This document shows positions 63,981-64,000 of a DNA stretch of 64,000 nucleotides, piece after piece. Both the position numbers and the translations under genes were made by a program. The notes under the pieces were generated by a model. That model did not search any database, was not told the origin of the DNA, and saw only the letters and a list, made by a program, of their open reading frames with translations. The stretch comes from Streptomyces sp. ICC1 (lineage in GTDB: Bacteria > Actinomycetota > Actinomycetes > Streptomycetales > Streptomycetaceae): NCBI RefSeq assembly GCF_003287935.1, contig NZ_CP030287.1, forward strand, positions 4,974,959-5,038,958, read 5' to 3'. Every line of letters begins with the position of its first letter. Positions within the stretch are counted from its first letter, which is position 1.

Positions 63981-64000
63981 CTGTCTCTTTATACCCATCT
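63981..64000 (-). other. Tn5/Nextera mosaic-end-like sequence at the window end
   Basis: CTGTCTCTTTATACCCATCT matches the reverse mosaic end CTGTCTCTTATACACATCT with one inserted T and one changed base. The CTG end abuts genomic DNA, as in adapter read-through. It interrupts ftsI, so the bases are foreign. Confidence 0.88.

Overview
The window reads as a high-GC Streptomyces-type chromosome: near-uniform GC-rich codons, GTG/TTG starts, a conservon (roadblock/DUF742/GTPase) operon, HspR/ClgR control sites before lon, a Tat-exported PhoD, and the actinobacterial division and cell wall (dcw) cluster without ftsA and murC.

It does not look like one continuous piece of chromosome. Three near-copies of the 19-bp Tn5/Nextera mosaic end sit at 2120-2138, about 22831-22849, and the last 20 bases. 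The first and last have the orientation expected when a tagmentation adapter abuts an insert. I therefore read the window as three joined contigs. Segment A (1-2119) holds an RDD membrane protein, a SpoIIM-family protein and the promoter and leader of an rRNA operon; the rRNA genes themselves are absent. Segment B (2139-22830) is a lon-to-rodA/pbp region. Segment C (about 22850-63980) runs from a broken reading frame through a xanthine dehydrogenase-like subunit to the dcw cluster and stops inside ftsI. Gene order should not be trusted across these joins.

Segment B: secreted lipoprotein, membrane glycosyltransferase with an apparent ATC start, rhodanese sulfurtransferase, VOC protein, DUF4097 lipoprotein, DUF4259 protein, Lon protease preceded by a ClgR box and a HAIR box, MarR regulator, PP2C-like phosphatase, a translationally coupled conservon (cvnABCD) followed by a styrene-monooxygenase-like flavoprotein, NlpC/P60 hydrolase, a short lipoprotein-like fragment, a coupled DUF6325/SHOCT pair, and a coupled RodA/penicillin-binding-protein pair. 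Dispersed inverted-repeat elements bounded by CTAG lie between genes and supply stop codons.

Segment C: molybdenum-binding dehydrogenase subunit divergent from a PucR regulator; HAD phosphatase; ABC exporter divergent from a two-component system around an 18-bp perfect palindrome; ROK and GntR regulators, the latter with a palindrome over its own -35; alpha/beta hydrolase; phoD behind a PHO box; an ACT-GNAT membrane protein; a Cys/Met PLP enzyme divergent from an Lrp regulator; a DUF885 peptidase; a 5'-truncated sbcC abutting a DoxX-like start; ileS under a T-box leader. From 47.6 kb the reverse strand carries divIVA, ylmG, sepF, yggS, pgeF, ftsZ, ftsQ, murG, ftsW, murD, mraY, murF, murE and ftsI, most of them overlapping or nearly so. 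Transcription runs right to left, so precursor synthesis genes precede the division genes. No tRNA, rRNA gene, CRISPR array, complete insertion sequence or prophage was recognised.
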